Of a stretch of DNA of 49,834 nt, positions 1 through 7,513 are shown piece after piece (the first letter of the stretch is position 1; each line of letters begins with the position of its first letter). Source of the DNA: an uncultured Lachnospiraceae bacterium (GTDB lineage: Bacteria > Bacillota > Clostridia > Lachnospirales > Lachnospiraceae); contig CAJTVT010000006.1 in assembly GCA_910580015.1 (NCBI GenBank), positions 24,809 to 74,642 on the forward strand, given 5' to 3'. Made by a program: the position numbers and the translations under genes. Below the pieces are notes generated by a model that saw nothing but the letters and a program-made list of their open reading frames with translations, ran no database searches and was not told the DNA's origin.

Positions 1-140
1 TTCGCTATTCGAAATCTTATGTTCTGTTTTGGATATAGAATCCTTCGTGTTCGCTATTCGAAATCTTATGTTCTGTTTTGGATATAGAATCCTTCATGTT
101 GATTATTCAAAATTTTATTTTCTGTCTGGCTCTGGAATTT
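1..140. repeat. 49-bp tandem repeat, two and a half copies, reaching the window edge
   Basis: Copy 1 is 1-49 and copy 2 is 50-98; they differ at one base (G/A near the end of the unit). A third, diverged copy starts at 99 and runs into the 3' end of the neighbouring minus-strand gene, so that its stop codon at 115-117 lies at the same place in the unit as a TTA in the intact copies. Each unit contains two small dyads: TTCG-N5-CGAA and GGAT-N5-ATCC. The array touches the window edge and may continue. There are no unique spacers, so it is not CRISPR. Confidence 0.9.
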
Positions 141-360
141 CTACCAGAATAATATCTGGCCCTATCCGTACCACCTGCTTCCATGGAATTACAAGCTCAT
201 TTCCTTTTCCAAAAAGTCCCCACACTTTCCCACAGCTCGGAATAATCAGCGCAAGCACCATCCCGGTACACACATCAATATCAATGTCCACCACAAACCC
301 CAGACATTTGCAGTTACAGACGTTGATGACCTCTTTCTCTCTCAATTCACACAGACGCAT
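115..360 (-). CDS. YlmC/YmxH family PRC-barrel sporulation protein
   Basis: An 81-residue protein that looks like a single small beta-barrel of the YlmC/YmxH group. These proteins occur in spore formers; their biochemical role is poorly known. It opens with MRLCELREKEVINV, has the typical hydrophobic strand and glycine pattern (around GFVVDIDID), and ends in an acidic-proline tail, VEIPEPDRK. The ATG follows GGGAGG by about seven bases, which fixes the start. A strong terminator at 425-461 separates it from the glp operon, so it should have its own promoter. A TATACT hexamer lies at 391-386 but no good -35 pairs with it. TGAAAA followed after 18 bases by CATATA would fit a forespore-type promoter only loosely. 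The 3' end merges with the 49-bp tandem repeat. Confidence 0.8.
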   Translation of the reverse strand: MRLCELREKEVINVCNCKCLGFVVDIDIDVCTGMVLALIIPSCGKVWGLFGKGNELVIPWKQVVRIGPDIILVEIPEPDRK

Positions 361-424
361 GGCATTCCTCCCAATTTATGTACAAAGTATATGTTGCATT
401 TGGGACTGCTGTTTTCAAACGCGA

Positions 425-461
425 AAATCCCTCTACATTATCCTATGCTGTAGAGGGATTT
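425..461 (-). terminator. Rho-independent terminator of the glp operon
   Basis: A perfect 13-bp stem (425-437 with 449-461), sequence AAATCCCTCTACA and its complement, encloses an 11-nt loop. On the minus strand the stem is followed by TTTT. It lies about 25 bp after the DUF1667 stop codon and before the ymxH-like gene. Confidence 0.85.
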
Positions 462-485
462 CTGTGATTCCTGTAACGATATATG

Positions 486-845
486 TTAGATTATTTCTCT
501 TGTAGCAACGATATCCACACCAGTGCCAGCCACATTTGAGACTACCACATCTCCCACATGTACTGGAGCCTGTATTTTTACGCCCTTCAAAGCCCTCATA
601 ACGTCAAATATCTTCCCTTTGGGAATATCCTCCCTCGTCTTTACCGATACCACACTTTGGCTTTCCCCTTCCACTATCACTGTACTTGTGACAATTCTCG
701 TAGGATTGGTGACTTCTTTTCTGGCGTAATCCTCCCCTCTTTTGCAAGTATTTCCTGTGATATTCACTGGCTCTCCCTGATTTATTTCTACCTTAAGAGA
801 ACACCCCATCGGACAGCCGATACAAGTTAAATCCTTTGTTTCCAC
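486..845 (-). CDS. DUF1667 Fe-S protein of the glycerol-3-phosphate operon
   Basis: A 119-residue DUF1667 protein. Members of this family are encoded beside GlpA/GlpB-like flavoproteins in many Clostridia; by inference they carry an Fe-S centre for electron transfer from glycerol-3-phosphate oxidation. Four N-terminal cysteines (8, 11, 15 and 34) form CxxCxxxC plus a distal Cys, suited to a cluster. The rest is a small beta-rich domain with no membrane segment. The start is GTG at 845, nine bases after AGGAGG and just after the stop codon of the upstream flavoprotein, so the two are probably translationally coupled. It is the last gene of the operon. Cluster type and partner are inferred, not seen. 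Confidence 0.85.
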   Translation of the reverse strand: METKDLTCIGCPMGCSLKVEINQGEPVNITGNTCKRGEDYARKEVTNPTRIVTSTVIVEGESQSVVSVKTREDIPKGKIFDVMRALKGVKIQAPVHVGDVVVSNVAGTGVDIVATREII

Positions 846-849
846 CTTT

Positions 850-2115
850 TCAGTCCTCCTCGATTTTCACAGTAATCCGAGAAAGTCCCGGCACTGCCTG
901 CAAGTCCTTCTTTTTTAACACGACCTCTTCCATCTCTCCTGGTACTGCCACTGGGCGTTTCTTGCGGCTGATACAAGTCTGATCCAGATAGACAGCAATC
1001 GAACAATTCTTATACACATCCCCCACCCGAAACCGCACTGTCTGCGTTTCCTCCATCCGTTCTGGGTGAATTGCACAAGGAACGGTATAGCGCACGCCGT
1101 TCTCTGCCAGAATTGGAATCTTTTGATCGCTGTGACGCTCTGCACCATCTCTTACATAGAGCGCCGCATGTTTGCCTGCTGCCTGGGCCTCCTTTGACAC
1201 AAAGTCTACCAAATCATGGACATGGAGCACATTTCCACAGGCAAACACCCCTTCCACACTCGTTTCCAGACTCTCATCTACCTGTGGCCCATTGGTCACA
1301 GGATTCATCAAAACGCCAAGTTCCTGAGATAACTCATTTTCTGGGATCAACCCACAGGACAACAGAAGGGTGTCACAGGTGTAATGTTCCTCTGTACCAG
1401 GAATGGGTTTCTTATTTTCATCTACCTGCGCGATTGTGACCCCTTGCACACGATCTTTGCCCTGAATATCCACCACTGTATGACTTAACTTTAGAGGTAT
1501 GCCAAAATCATCCAGACACTGGACAATATTTCTTTTTAAGCCGCCAGAATAGGGGAGCAGCTCTGCCACCACTTGCACCTTTGCGCCTTCCAAAGTCATT
1601 CTCCTTGCCATAATCAGACCGATATCTCCCGATCCTAAAATCACAACCTCACGTCCTGGAAGAACCCCCTCCATATTGACCAGGCGCTGTGCCGTTCCTG
1701 CCGAGTAGACGCCTGCTGGACGATATCCTGGAATATTTAACGCTCCTCTGGAACGCTCCCGACATCCCATGGCAAGAATCACTGCCTTAGCCTGTATTCT
1801 AAGGATGCCTTCCTCACGGTTCATGGCTGTCACCAGCTTATCACTGGAAATATCCATCACCATCGTGTTTAATTTGTATGCAATCTTTGCTTCCTTTAAC
1901 TTCTCTATAAATCTCTGCGCATATTCTGGTCCGGTAAGCTCTTCCTGAAAGGTGTGAAGCCCAAAACCATTATGGATGCATTGATTTAAAATGCCACCCA
2001 ACTCTTTATCCCGTTCCAGCACCAAAATAGACTGTACACCATGTTCCTTTGCACTGAGCGCAGCCGCCAGACCGGCAGGCCCGCCCCCCACAATTACAAT
2101 ATCATAATTTATCAT
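850..2115 (-). CDS. FAD/NAD(P)-dependent oxidoreductase, GlpB-like partner
   Basis: A 421-residue pyridine-nucleotide-disulfide-type flavoprotein. The N-terminal Rossmann motif GGGPAGLAAA (about residues 10-19) binds FAD. A second nucleotide-binding motif, ILGSGDIGL, near residue 160 fits NAD(P)H. Near the C-terminus GVFACGNVLHVHDLVD is the FAD-binding ATG/GD-like segment. In Clostridia this protein sits between a GlpA-like oxidoreductase and DUF1667, and the three are thought to work as an anaerobic glycerol-3-phosphate dehydrogenase passing electrons to NAD or another acceptor; that role is inferred from context. It starts 14 bases after the upstream stop codon, with AAAGGA as ribosome site, and is followed four bases on by the next gene. 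Similar folds serve as thioredoxin reductases or opine oxidases, but the operon favours the Glp role. Confidence 0.85.
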   Translation of the reverse strand: MINYDIVIVGGGPAGLAAALSAKEHGVQSILVLERDKELGGILNQCIHNGFGLHTFQEELTGPEYAQRFIEKLKEAKIAYKLNTMVMDISSDKLVTAMNREEGILRIQAKAVILAMGCRERSRGALNIPGYRPAGVYSAGTAQRLVNMEGVLPGREVVILGSGDIGLIMARRMTLEGAKVQVVAELLPYSGGLKRNIVQCLDDFGIPLKLSHTVVDIQGKDRVQGVTIAQVDENKKPIPGTEEHYTCDTLLLSCGLIPENELSQELGVLMNPVTNGPQVDESLETSVEGVFACGNVLHVHDLVDFVSKEAQAAGKHAALYVRDGAERHSDQKIPILAENGVRYTVPCAIHPERMEETQTVRFRVGDVYKNCSIAVYLDQTCISRKKRPVAVPGEMEEVVLKKKDLQAVPGLSRITVKIEED

Positions 2116-2129
2116 GTCCTTTTCCTCAA

Positions 2130-3566
2130 CTATATTTTATCCTTATTGATCCCAACAATCAATTTAGAATTTCCACCAGACTTGGTAATCTCAGCAATTT
2201 CTACACCTCGTTGTTCTGCCAAGATCTCCATGGTCTTCGGTGAACAAAATCCCGACTGACAGCGCCCCATTCCGGCCCTAGTCCTACGTTTGACACCATC
2301 CAAAGATTTCGCCCCTAGAGGGCGATTTATGGCGTCCTCAATTTCTCCCTGGGTAATCATCTCGCAGCGACAGACAATGGCTCCATATGCCGGATTTTTC
2401 TGAATCAGCTTGGCCCGCTCTTCGTAATCTAAAGTTCTCGGATCTAGAATCCCTTTCCTAGTTCCAATAAAATCAGGATTCTCCTGCGGATTTGCCAGTT
2501 TTCGAATGATATCAGCCACCATGCTCCCGATTGCTGGGGCAGCAGTCAATCCAGGCGATTCAATTCCAGCACAGTCAATAAATCCCTCTGCTCCTTTTGC
2601 TTGTCCGATGCGAAACTCATGCCCATCCTCATGTGCACGCAACCCCGCAAAAGAAGTGATAATTTGACGGACTGGCAGATTTGTTACAGTTGTCGATGCC
2701 TTTTCTAACAGTTCTGCAAGCTCTTCCTGCGTGGTATTCGTCCCTTCCTTATCTTCAATATCTACCGCTGTTGGCCCTATCAGGATATTTCCATGTACGG
2801 TAGGCGTGATTAGCACCCCTTTCCCATATTTGCCTGGTAGCTGAAATACCGTATGGTTCACAAAGCCTTTTGCAGAATGATCCAGCAGGCAGTAATTTCC
2901 TCTTCTTGCTGTAATCTGAAGTTTTTCTTGACTTACCATATTGTGGAGCACATCGGCATACACACCTGCTGCATTCACCACATACTTGGTCAGAAATTCT
3001 CCCTGACTGGTCTTTATCTTCCAACACGCTTCCTGTTTTTCGAAGCCAATGACCTCTGTGTCAAATTGAAATTCAACGCCATTAGCCGCCGCATTCTCTG
3101 CAAATGCAAAATTCATGCCAAAAGGACATACAATGCCGCCTGTAGGCGCATACAGCGCTTTGATTGCGTGATCCGAAATGTTGGGCTCAAGCTCAGCCAA
3201 TTCATCTCGTTCTATAATCCTTAACTCTTTGACGCCATTTTGGATTCCCCGCTCATACAAAGCTTCCAGATCTGGCACCCCATCTGGCTCAAAACACACC
3301 ACCAGTGAGCCATTTCTCTGAAATGGAAAATCAAGTTCTCTGGAAAGTTCCTCCATTCTTTGATTTCCCTCCACATTCAGCTTCGCCATCAGCGAACCGC
3401 TCTTTGCATCAAATCCTGCATGGACAATGGCGCTGTTCGCTTTTGACGTTCCACAGCACACGTCCTCCTCTCGTTCCAGCACACAGATGTTAAGCCTGTA
3501 TCTGGAAAGTTCTCTCGCACAAGCACAGCCTGATACACCTGCGCCTATTATTATTACGTCATACAT
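2130..3566 (-). CDS. GlpA-like FAD-dependent glycerol-3-phosphate dehydrogenase with [2Fe-2S] domain
   Basis: A 478-residue DAO-fold flavoprotein. The N-terminal MYDVIIIGAGVSGCACAREL is the FAD-binding Rossmann motif. The C-terminal 70 residues form a BFD-like [2Fe-2S] domain, with CRC and, after the GMGRCQSGFC stretch, the second cysteine pair. This is the domain order of anaerobic GlpA. It probably oxidises glycerol-3-phosphate to dihydroxyacetone phosphate and hands electrons to the next two gene products. The reading frame is open up to 3620, overlapping glpK. The ATG at 3566 is chosen because it begins at the FAD motif, has AAAGG nine bases upstream, and leaves five bases after the glpK stop codon. 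Close relatives include L-2-hydroxyglutarate oxidase-type proteins, less likely beside glpK. Confidence 0.88.
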   Translation of the reverse strand: MYDVIIIGAGVSGCACARELSRYRLNICVLEREEDVCCGTSKANSAIVHAGFDAKSGSLMAKLNVEGNQRMEELSRELDFPFQRNGSLVVCFEPDGVPDLEALYERGIQNGVKELRIIERDELAELEPNISDHAIKALYAPTGGIVCPFGMNFAFAENAAANGVEFQFDTEVIGFEKQEACWKIKTSQGEFLTKYVVNAAGVYADVLHNMVSQEKLQITARRGNYCLLDHSAKGFVNHTVFQLPGKYGKGVLITPTVHGNILIGPTAVDIEDKEGTNTTQEELAELLEKASTTVTNLPVRQIITSFAGLRAHEDGHEFRIGQAKGAEGFIDCAGIESPGLTAAPAIGSMVADIIRKLANPQENPDFIGTRKGILDPRTLDYEERAKLIQKNPAYGAIVCRCEMITQGEIEDAINRPLGAKSLDGVKRRTRAGMGRCQSGFCSPKTMEILAEQRGVEIAEITKSGGNSKLIVGINKDKI

Positions 3567-3571
3567 GGTAT

Positions 3572-5068
3572 CTACCTTTCTTTCGCCCATCCATAAGAAT
3601 ATTTTACTGCTCTCTCCCATCCTTTGATTCGCTGCTTGCGTTCCTCCTCTGAAATCTGGGGACGGAAAGTCTGGTCAATTGCCCAGTTTTTCACCACTTC
3701 TTCCTTATTTGCCCAATATCCCACTGCAAGACCTGCCAGATATGCCGCTCCCATAGCGGTAGTCTCTACGCAACTTGGACGGTTTACCGGAGCATCGATA
3801 ATATCTGATTGTACCTGCATCAGAAAATTATTGGCGCTTGCACCGCCATCCACCTTCAAGGAATTGAGTTCCATTCCAGCATCTGCTTTCATAGCCTCCA
3901 ACACATCATTGACCTGATATGCCAAAGATTCTAGCGTGGCACGGATGATATGATATTTATTGACTCCACGGGTCAATCCCACAATGGTTCCTCTTGCGTA
4001 TTGATCCCAATGAGGCGCTCCAAGTCCAGTAAAGGCTGGAACCACATAGCAACCATTGGTATCTTTGACCTTCTTTGCCATATACTCTGAATCTGCTGCA
4101 CTGTCAATAAGGCGCATTTCATCTCGCAGCCATTGGATCGCAGCTCCCGCCACAAAAATAGACCCCTCCAAAGCATAATTTACATTACCATCTATCCCCC
4201 AGGCAATGGTGGTTACCAGACCGTTTTTGGAAAATACTGGTTTCTCTCCAGTATTCATCAACAAAAAGCACCCTGTTCCATAAGTGTTTTTTGCCTCTCC
4301 AGCTTGAAAACAAGTCTGACCAAACAGCGCCGCCTGCTGGTCCCCTGCCGCCCCGCTCACTGGAATTTCCCCTCCAAAAAAGGACGGATCTGCCATCCCA
4401 TATGTACAGCTTGAGGGCTTCACCTGGGGAAGCATATCATACGGAATATCCAATTCTTCCAAAATTTCCAAATCCCATTTTAGCGTATTGATATTAAACA
4501 GCATCGTCCTGGAAGCATTGGAATAATCTGTCACATGGGCCGCCCCTTTGGTCAACTTCCAGATCAGCCACGTTTCCACTGTACCGAAGAGAAGTTCCCC
4601 GCGCTTTGCTCGTTCTCGAACACCTTCCACATGATCCAGAATCCATTTCAACTTGGTCCCAGAAAAGTAGGCGTCAATCACCAGCCCTGTTTTCTGACGA
4701 AATTCCTCGGTGAGTCCTTTTTCCTTTAACTGATCGCAGTATTCTGAAGTTCTGCGACACTGCCACACAATGGCATTGTACACAGGTTCTCCAGTATCTT
4801 TGTCCCACACAATGGTAGTCTCTCGCTGGTTCGTAATTCCAATTGCTGCTATGTCCTCGGCAGAAGCCCCAATTTTCTGCATAGCCTCCACAGCAACCCC
4901 AAGCTGCGTGGACCAAATCTCATTTGCGTCATGTTCCACCCAACCTGGCTTCGGAAAATATTGCGTAAACTCTTTTTGCGCTACGCTGCACATTTCCCCT
5001 TTTTCATTGAAGAGAATACATCGGTTGCTTGTAGTTCCAGCGTCCAGCGCCATAACATATTTTGCCAT
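3572..5068 (-). CDS. glpK: Glycerol kinase
   Basis: A 498-residue FGGY-family kinase, the usual GlpK length. It phosphorylates glycerol with ATP to sn-glycerol-3-phosphate in the cytoplasm. The start MAKYVMALDAGTTSNRCILF holds the phosphate-1 loop (DAGTTS). GWVEHDANEIW and QRETTIVWD are GlpK signatures, GAAGDQQAALFGQ is the adenosine-site region, and VDGGASANNFLMQ the C-terminal ATPase motif. ATG is preceded by GGAGGAGGG. First gene of a four-gene operon with the two flavoproteins and the DUF1667 gene. No glpF follows, so glycerol entry must be encoded elsewhere. Its leader has a consensus promoter and a terminator hairpin (described separately), which points to antitermination control, as by GlpP in Bacillus. 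Confidence 0.97.
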   Translation of the reverse strand: MAKYVMALDAGTTSNRCILFNEKGEMCSVAQKEFTQYFPKPGWVEHDANEIWSTQLGVAVEAMQKIGASAEDIAAIGITNQRETTIVWDKDTGEPVYNAIVWQCRRTSEYCDQLKEKGLTEEFRQKTGLVIDAYFSGTKLKWILDHVEGVRERAKRGELLFGTVETWLIWKLTKGAAHVTDYSNASRTMLFNINTLKWDLEILEELDIPYDMLPQVKPSSCTYGMADPSFFGGEIPVSGAAGDQQAALFGQTCFQAGEAKNTYGTGCFLLMNTGEKPVFSKNGLVTTIAWGIDGNVNYALEGSIFVAGAAIQWLRDEMRLIDSAADSEYMAKKVKDTNGCYVVPAFTGLGAPHWDQYARGTIVGLTRGVNKYHIIRATLESLAYQVNDVLEAMKADAGMELNSLKVDGGASANNFLMQVQSDIIDAPVNRPSCVETTAMGAAYLAGLAVGYWANKEEVVKNWAIDQTFRPQISEEERKQRIKGWERAVKYSYGWAKER

Positions 5069-5093
5069 TTGTAAAACCCTCCTCCTGATGACT

Positions 5094-5140
5094 AAAAAAG
5101 AGTGTAAATCTATTCTGATATATCCTAAGACTTACACTCT
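5094..5140 (-). terminator. Terminator hairpin in the glpK leader (candidate antitermination site)
   Basis: On the minus-strand transcript a 13-bp stem (5140-5128 with 5111-5099, one G-U pair) closes a 16-nt loop and is followed at once by TTTTTT (5099-5094). It lies between the glpK promoter (5209-5181) and the glpK ATG, ending 25 nt before the start codon. An intrinsic terminator here would stop transcription unless relieved. In Bacillus subtilis GlpP with glycerol-3-phosphate does this on glp leaders; no glpP is in the window, so the regulator is inferred. Confidence 0.8.
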
Positions 5141-5180
5141 CTTAAATATCTCTTACTTATCAATGTATTTTCATGTGATC

Positions 5181-5209
5181 ATTATAGCAGAATCGACAGT
5201 CTGTGTAAA
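5181..5209 (-). promoter_or_regulatory. Promoter of the glp operon
   Basis: On the minus strand TTTACA (5209-5204) is followed after exactly 17 bases by a perfect TATAAT (5186-5181). Transcription would begin near 5174, giving a leader of about 105 nt that contains the terminator hairpin. Confidence 0.8.
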
Positions 5210-5272
5210 GATTTCATTTCTTCTGCACACCGTTTTCTAATGATGAAAGATAAGGGTCATTTCACATACAAC

Positions 5273-5301
5273 TTTACACACACCACTCGATACGCTATAA
5301 T
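5273..5301 (+). promoter_or_regulatory. Promoter of the small plus-strand gene
   Basis: TTTACA (5273-5278), 17-bp spacer, TATAAT (5296-5301). It fires away from glpK and serves the gene at 5366. The 297-bp gap between glpK and that gene holds only these two divergent promoters and the glpK leader. Confidence 0.8.
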
Positions 5302-5365
5302 AACTTCAGCACAAAATTAGCGTTACCGCTTAGGTTAAAAATTGCTGATAAGAAAGGACTCTCCT

Positions 5366-5626
5366 ATGCGAATCTGGTTTAAAATATGGAAGGACAATCA
5401 TCTACTTAAAGACACAGTTATCACCGACGACAGCAGTGACACACGCACACACAAAATTTTCCAGGCATTAGAACAGGTCTGTTATGATTTTGACCTTAGC
5501 AAACCACTCTGGCTGGATGCCACTGTCTCAGAATTTAAGCGCCATGCAAAGGCTCGGTTTTCTCAGGACAACTTTGTGGAAGACATTGAATTTGATTTCC
5601 TGGAAATCCACGTTATTGAAGAATAG
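5366..5626 (+). CDS. Conserved small protein of unknown function
   Basis: An 86-residue protein I do not recognise by function. It starts MRIWFKIWKDNHLLKD, has a central aromatic segment (CYDFDLSKPLWLD) and an acidic C-terminus, and has no signal peptide or membrane span. A longer frame opens at 5342, but the ATG at 5366 has AAAGGA seven bases upstream and is preferred. It stands alone behind a near-consensus promoter and converges on trmH. Standalone proteins like this are seen in Lachnospiraceae, but no role can be read from the sequence. Confidence 0.75.
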   Translation: MRIWFKIWKDNHLLKDTVITDDSSDTRTHKIFQALEQVCYDFDLSKPLWLDATVSEFKRHAKARFSQDNFVEDIEFDFLEIHVIEE

Positions 5627-5663
5627 AACATTTCCTCATGGATATTTCACTGCCACAATGAAT

Positions 5664-5707
5664 GTACTGAGAACAATGGTATCGAGACTAACGATTGTTC
5701 TCAGTAC
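5664..5707. repeat. Perfect inverted repeat over the trmH stop codon, between convergent genes
   Basis: GTACTGAGAACAAT (5664-5677) and its exact complement (5694-5707) form a 14-bp stem with a 16-nt loop. The trmH stop codon (5690-5688) is inside the loop and the last trmH codons are in one arm. Neither strand has a U tract after it, so it is not a standard terminator, though it may act as a bidirectional one between the two convergent genes. Confidence 0.8.
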
Positions 5708-6476
5708 AAAATCGTTGCCGGTTTGTCTCATACATCAACAATGCCGCCGCAATTGCTGCATTCAAAGACTCCACGTTCCCCTCCATAGGAATCCTGATAT
5801 ATGCATCTGCCAATTCTGCAATTTCTTTACTTAAGCCATTTCCTTCATTCCCGATCAAAAATCCACATGATTTCCGATAATCTGGCTCCTGATACAACAA
5901 TTTTCCTTCCAAATGTGCCGCATAAAGGGAAATTCCTTTTTCCTTCAATTCCCGAAGCGTCTCTGACAAATCCTCAGCAATATAAAATGGCACCCGAAAC
6001 AGGGAACCCATGGTGGAGCGAATCACCTTGGGGTGAAACAAATCCACTGTAGATTTGCTCATAATCACACCTGTAATGCCAGCCCCCTCCCCAGTACGCA
6101 ACATCGTCCCAAGATTTCCTGGATCCTGAATGTCCTCCAAAACCAGGATATGAGGGTTCATTCCAAGTATATCTTCCAGAGAATACTTGGGCATTTTTAC
6201 CAAACACAAAATTCCCTGAGGGGTCTTAGTATCACTGACCGCCTGGAATACCCGATCTGACACCACCTCATGAGGATAACCCTGCCACTGCTCCATTCTT
6301 TTTGGATCTTTACAAAAACTCTCCGACAAATATACTTTCTCAATCCATTCTGACGGGATTTCTTGGCATATTTTTATTCCTTCCACCACAAAAACCCGCT
6401 GTTCATAGCGGGTTTTTGCCTTTTTATTCAATTGCACAATCCATTTCATCTGTGGATTGGAAGAACTTGTAATCAT
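5688..6476 (-). CDS. TrmH/SpoU-family RNA 2'-O-methyltransferase
   Basis: A 262-residue SPOUT methyltransferase. The N-terminal part (1-90, with RVFVVEGIKICQE) resembles the SpoU substrate-binding domain, and the C-terminal 150 residues hold the knotted SAM domain: LEDIQDPGNLGTMLRTGEGAG (motif 1), the IGNEGNGLS motif 2, and IRIPMEGNVESLNAAIAAAL (motif 3). It should methylate a ribose in 23S rRNA or tRNA; the exact target cannot be told, RlmB-like being the closest guess. It follows pfkA by 14 bp and is the last gene of dnaE-pfkA-trmH. AAGGAG lies ten bases before ATG. Its 3' end overlaps a perfect inverted repeat. Confidence 0.9.
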   Translation of the reverse strand: MITSSSNPQMKWIVQLNKKAKTRYEQRVFVVEGIKICQEIPSEWIEKVYLSESFCKDPKRMEQWQGYPHEVVSDRVFQAVSDTKTPQGILCLVKMPKYSLEDILGMNPHILVLEDIQDPGNLGTMLRTGEGAGITGVIMSKSTVDLFHPKVIRSTMGSLFRVPFYIAEDLSETLRELKEKGISLYAAHLEGKLLYQEPDYRKSCGFLIGNEGNGLSKEIAELADAYIRIPMEGNVESLNAAIAAALLMYETNRQRFCTENNR

Positions 6477-6490
6477 ATGCTTGCAACTCC

Positions 6491-7465
6491 TTACAGACTC
6501 AAATTCTTACATATCTTAAATTGATATTCCGAAATCTGCTTCTGCATTGCAAGAGCTTCATCAATATCAAAATCCACATATTCTCCGTTGCGGTAACCAA
6601 CCACACGGTTCGATTTGCCCTGACAGAGAAGATCTACCGCATAAGCTCCCATGGTGGATGCATAGACACGGTCCTTACAAGTTGGGCTTCCGCCACGCTG
6701 CATATGGCCCAAAATCGTCGCTCTGGTCTCTACACCTGTGGCAGATTCAATCCGCTTTGCCATACTTGCAGAATGTCCGATACCCTCTGCATTGATGATG
6801 ATATGATGCTTCTTCCCTTTCTTCCGATTGGCAATGATATTGTTTACTAGCGCCTGCTCGTCGTAGTCATATTTTTCCGGCAGCAGAATATCCTCCGCAC
6901 CGTTGGCAATTCCGCACCACAGGGCAATGTAACCTGCTCCACGTCCCATTACTTCAATAATGGAGCAACGCTCATGGGAGGTTGAAGTATCACGGACCTT
7001 ATCAATCGCCTCCATAGCAGTGTTCACCGCTGTATCAAATCCGATGGTATACTCTGTACAGGCAATATCCAAATCAATAGTTCCTGGAACACCTACCGTA
7101 TTGATACCCAGGGCTGCCAGCTTCTGCGCGCCTTTAAAAGAGCCGTCGCCGCCGATAACAATCACGCCGTCAATTCCATGTTTTCTACAGATCTCTGCGC
7201 CTAATTGTTGTCCTTCCAGCGTAGTAAACTCTTTGCATCTTGCTGTCTGCAAAATCGTACCGCCCCGCTGGATTGTATCTGACACATCACTTGCCCTCAT
7301 TTCCACAATCTCTTCCTGGAGCAACCCTGCATATCCTCTCTTAATTCCTTTTACCTTCTTCCCCTGTACAATGGCCTGCCTTACAACTGCACGGATGGCA
7401 GCATTCATTCCAGGGGCATCGCCGCCACTTGTGAGCACGCCGATCGTCTGAATCTCATTTGCCAT
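6491..7465 (-). CDS. pfkA: ATP-dependent 6-phosphofructokinase
   Basis: A 324-residue PfkA that phosphorylates fructose-6-phosphate to fructose-1,6-bisphosphate in glycolysis. It shows TSGGDAPGMNAAIR at the N-terminus, IGGDGS (glycine after GGD, typical of ATP users rather than pyrophosphate users), MGRGAGYIAL, and GHMQRGGSP near the C-terminus. The catalytic GTIDND motif reads GTIDLD here: the catalytic Asp is kept but the next residue is Leu. The frame is open to 7486; the ATG at 7465 has AGGAGGG eight bases upstream and is chosen. It lies 48 bp after dnaE, an arrangement common in Lachnospiraceae. Confidence 0.96.
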   Translation of the reverse strand: MANEIQTIGVLTSGGDAPGMNAAIRAVVRQAIVQGKKVKGIKRGYAGLLQEEIVEMRASDVSDTIQRGGTILQTARCKEFTTLEGQQLGAEICRKHGIDGVIVIGGDGSFKGAQKLAALGINTVGVPGTIDLDIACTEYTIGFDTAVNTAMEAIDKVRDTSTSHERCSIIEVMGRGAGYIALWCGIANGAEDILLPEKYDYDEQALVNNIIANRKKGKKHHIIINAEGIGHSASMAKRIESATGVETRATILGHMQRGGSPTCKDRVYASTMGAYAVDLLCQGKSNRVVGYRNGEYVDFDIDEALAMQKQISEYQFKICKNLSL

Positions 7466-7513
7466 AAAATAACCCTCCTGTTTCACTTCTCACTTTGTCC
7501 AATCTATTACATT

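Noticed and set aside
1..98. CRISPR array
   Set aside because: The two 49-bp units abut with no unique spacer between them, and no cas gene is near.
29..505. Long plus-strand frame over the repeats and the ymxH-like gene
   Set aside because: No ribosome site, antisense to a good gene, and low-complexity translation; a shadow.
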